Of a stretch of DNA of 64,000 nucleotides, positions 62,659 to 64,000 are shown piece by piece. The notes under the pieces were generated by a model. That model searched no databases. It was not told the origin of the DNA and saw only the letters and a program-made list of their open reading frames with translations. This stretch comes from Lepisosteus oculatus. Its lineage: Eukaryota > Chordata > Actinopteri > Semionotiformes > Lepisosteidae. The position numbers were made by a program, and so were the translations under genes. The stretch is taken from NCBI RefSeq assembly GCF_040954835.1, contig NC_090705.1:10548001-10612000 (forward strand), written 5' to 3'. Position 1 is the stretch's first letter. Each line of letters starts with the position of its first letter.

Positions 62659-63693
62659 TCTCTACACTTATATATCACTTTTCTGGGCACTCCCCTCCAC
62701 CACCACCAATGTGCAGCTCCACCTGGATGATGCGATGGCAGCCATAGTGTGCGAGTACACTCACCACACACCAGCTATCAGTGGGGAGGAGAACAGTGAT
62801 GAAGCCAGTTTATAGATGGGGATTATTAGGAGGAAATGATTGGTAAAGGCCAACAAGAAATTGAGGTAGCACCCCTACTTTTTTCAGGAAAGTCCCGAGA
62901 TTTTGAATGACCACAGAGAGTCAGAACCTCGGGTTTACGTCTCATCCGAAGGACAGCACATCTCTGTCAATATACTGGGGCATTAGGACCCACACAGACC
63001 GCAGGGTGAGCGCCCCCTACTGGCCACACTAACACCTCTTCCAGCAGCAACCTTAGTTTTTCCCAAGAGGTCTCCCATCCAGGTACTGACCAGGCTCACA
63101 CCTGCTTAGCTTCAGTGGGTTGCCAGTTGTGAGCTGCAGGGTGATATGGCTGCTGGCAGGATACACCCTGGACTGGACGCCAGTCTATCACAGGACAGAT
63201 ACCCAGACACAAACATCAAATAACCTAGCACTAGGACTTTGGACAGTGGGAAGACACTGAAGAGTCTGCAGGAAACATGGGGAGAACATACAAACACCAC
63301 TCAGACAGCTGCCCAGGAACTGAACCCAGGGCTGCAGCTCTGTGAGCTATAAATACTAACCACCCTGCCACCACGCTACCCAATTTTTCAAACCTTATTA
63401 TTAAGTTAACTTTCTAAAATGAGTCTAGAAGCAGCCTACATTATAACACAATAGGCAGGCCATGTGATTTATTGAATGAAACACACCAAACTGTTAGAAA
63501 GCCCTTGGACGTACGCTCAGTGCTGACTCATTCCAGCAGACTAGCTGTCCAGACTTACCGGAGTACAGAAGATGCAGTCGCACATGTGAAGCCTGCTCAT
63601 CTCAGTGGAAGGATACATGCTAAGGCACAGTTTGCAGGTGGTCAGGATCCGAAGTGCCACATCCTCTTGCTCATCAGGACTCATGGCGGACAT
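56104..63693 (-). CDS. rnf144b: rnf144b-type RBR E3 ubiquitin ligase (7 coding exons)
   Basis: Membrane-anchored RING-between-RING ubiquitin ligase; 297 aa against 303 for human RNF144B. RING1 uses C20, C23, C38, C40, C43, C46, C65 and C70. The IBR domain is in exon 4. RING2 uses C184, C187, C197, C202, C205, C210 and C213, with C197 in NQGCAQ at the catalytic (thioester) position. The C-terminal helix [19 protein letters not shown] has a GxxxG motif and is followed by a Cys-rich, Lys-rich tail ([17 protein letters not shown]). The choice of B over A rests on [34 protein letters not shown] and the [10 protein letters not shown] ending. All junctions are in phase. 5' UTR exons are outside the window. 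It lies upstream of the xylose isomerase gene in the same orientation. Confidence 0.93.
56777..56866 (-). CDS. rnf144b: rnf144b coding exon 6
   Basis: Residues 219-248, [20 protein letters not shown] then [10 protein letters not shown], essentially identical to human RNF144B. Donor CAG/GTGAGG. Confidence 0.97.
57428..57725 (+). repeat. fish SINE-like repeat, copy 3 (near complete)
   Basis: In rnf144b intron 5. ATCCATCCATCAATGTTCTA, then GAGCCTATCCCAGCAAGCAA, GGACGCCAGTCCATCGCAGG, CCAATTAACCTACAG and TTTGGGAGGAAACTGGAGCA, ending ATTGTGCCACCTTG. It defines the order used to recognise the other copies. Confidence 0.85.
57772..57916 (-). CDS. rnf144b: rnf144b coding exon 5, RING2
   Basis: Residues 170-218. 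[17 protein letters not shown], then [20 protein letters not shown] with catalytic Cys197, then WYCLECLD. The acceptor ATCGGCAG is weak but is the only one nearby that keeps frame. Donor GAT/GTAAGG, phase 0. Confidence 0.93.
58721..58928 (-). CDS. rnf144b: rnf144b coding exon 4, IBR
   Basis: Residues 101-170. [20 protein letters not shown] and [20 protein letters not shown] carry the IBR zinc ligands. Donor GG/GTGAGT, phase 2. Confidence 0.95.
58929..60920 (-). other. rnf144b intron 3
   Basis: A 2-kb intron. A + strand open stretch at 58811-59350 overlaps exon 4 in antisense and has no recognised homologue. No repeat is recognised. Confidence 0.5.
60921..60981 (-). CDS. rnf144b: rnf144b coding exon 3
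   Basis: Residues 81-101, [20 protein letters not shown], matching the helix between RING1 and IBR in RNF144 proteins. Acceptor TTTTCTACAG, donor G/GTACAG, phase 1. Confidence 0.9.
61750..61854 (-). CDS. rnf144b: rnf144b coding exon 2
   Basis: Residues 46-80, [20 protein letters not shown] then [15 protein letters not shown], the end of RING1. Acceptor CCATGTAG, donor GAG/GTACGG, phase 0. Confidence 0.94.
62611..62658. repeat. (TAA)n microsatellite at a SINE 3' end
   Basis: About sixteen TAA units, probably grown from the SINE's terminal repeat. Confidence 0.95.
62611..63154 (-). mobile_element. 5S rRNA-derived SINE, copy 6 (full-length, nested)
   Basis: The TAA microsatellite comes first on the + strand, then ACTTATATATCACTTTTCTG, the body (GTGAGCGCCCCCTACTGGCC) and a clear 5S head at the end: AGGTCTCCCATCCAGGTACT, GGCTCACACCTGCTTAGCTT and GCAGGGTGATATGGCTGC, which is 5S rRNA read on the opposite strand. 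Confidence 0.92.
63559..63693 (-). CDS. rnf144b: rnf144b coding exon 1
   Basis: Residues 1-45, [20 protein letters not shown] then [20 protein letters not shown] and IFCTP. The upstream frame stays open, but a TCTCGCAG acceptor next to 63765 marks a 5'UTR junction, so ATG at 63691 is preferred. A second ATG lies three codons later. Donor CCG/GTAAGT. Confidence 0.85.
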
Positions 63694-64000
63694 GCTGAAT
63701 TCTTGCCTGGTTCCTCTCGGCAAGCCCAGCAACTCGAGAAATTCTGAAACACTACCTCGGCATTCCTGCGAGACAGAAATACGGACCACACGAGCAGCGT
63801 GTGAAAGCCTGCCCCCAAGGAGATATCATAATGCTACGCGTAATCGTCTATCTAAGCTAAAGTAAGACTATAAAAGAGGATTAAAGATGCACAGAGCTCC
63901 CTTTTGGAATGAACCAGGATAAAGATTTTTTAAATATAACACAGCAGCTTATTTTCCTCAACTAGAATAGAGAATTTTAATGCCTCCCAGGATTGATATT
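63694..64000 (-). other. rnf144b 5'UTR piece and upstream intron
   Basis: 63694-63765 reads as 5'UTR behind a splice acceptor (TCTCGCAG). The rest up to the window end is presumably intron. Confidence 0.55.

Larger units (their letters stand above)
62528..63385 (+). repeat. fish SINE-like repeat, copy 4, interrupted
   Basis: In rnf144b intron 1. The left part at 62528-62608 (CCATCCATCCATTTTTTTAC to GAGCCTGTTCTGGCAGGCAA) and the right part at 63155-63385 (GGCAGGATACACCCTGGACT to CACCACGCTACCC) are one element split by a 5S-SINE. Confidence 0.85.

Noticed and set aside
62505-62771. Open frames with polyasparagine, polyisoleucine or polyleucine
   Set aside because: They are translations of the TAA microsatellite and the SINE tail.
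63100-63154. Possible genuine 5S rRNA gene
   Set aside because: The 5S-like sequence is diverged and continues into a SINE tail shared by other copies, so it is part of a mobile element.

Overview
The window looks like nuclear DNA of a ray-finned fish, probably a non-teleost lineage such as gar, bowfin or sturgeon; the species is inferred and not proven. The genes are split by GT-AG introns and encode vertebrate proteins. The intervening DNA is AT-rich and carries fish-type repeats: Tc1-like transposons, 5S-rRNA-derived SINEs and L2/CR1-type LINE remnants.

Four protein-coding genes can be rebuilt exon by exon, with every splice phase consistent. On the + strand, positions 4790-17423 hold the 3' part of oxr1 (TLDc domain), including an internal first exon for a short 242-residue form. 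On the - strand, reading from high to low coordinates, are an rnf144b-type RBR E3 ligase (63693 to 56104, 297 aa), a complete 14-exon D-xylose isomerase (52825 to 39644, 439 aa) and squalene epoxidase sqle (37197 to 26065, 11 exons, 567 aa). The three - strand genes lie in tandem, and oxr1 converges on sqle.

The standout is the xylose isomerase. This enzyme is familiar from bacteria, plants and some fungi and is absent from mammals. Here it sits between two ordinary vertebrate genes, keeps all ten metal-binding or catalytic residues in bacterial spacing, and is cut by 13 introns, including one 26-nt microexon that carries the catalytic His-Asp pair. It is therefore not bacterial contamination. 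An active enzyme would convert D-xylose to D-xylulose, which vertebrate xylulokinase could pass to the pentose phosphate pathway.

The rest is introns and intergenic DNA. 1-4789: region upstream of the oxr1 internal exon, with a decayed Tc1-like element and a TTG microsatellite. 17424-26064: oxr1 3'UTR, intergenic DNA and sqle 3'UTR. 37198-39643: sqle upstream region with a GC-box/CCAAT/CRE cluster. 52826-56103: xylose isomerase promoter, two SINE copies and the rnf144b 3'UTR. Six copies or fragments of a 5S-derived SINE, four copies of a second SINE-like repeat (one split by a nested SINE) and two copies of a repeat with a hammerhead-like motif are scattered throughout.
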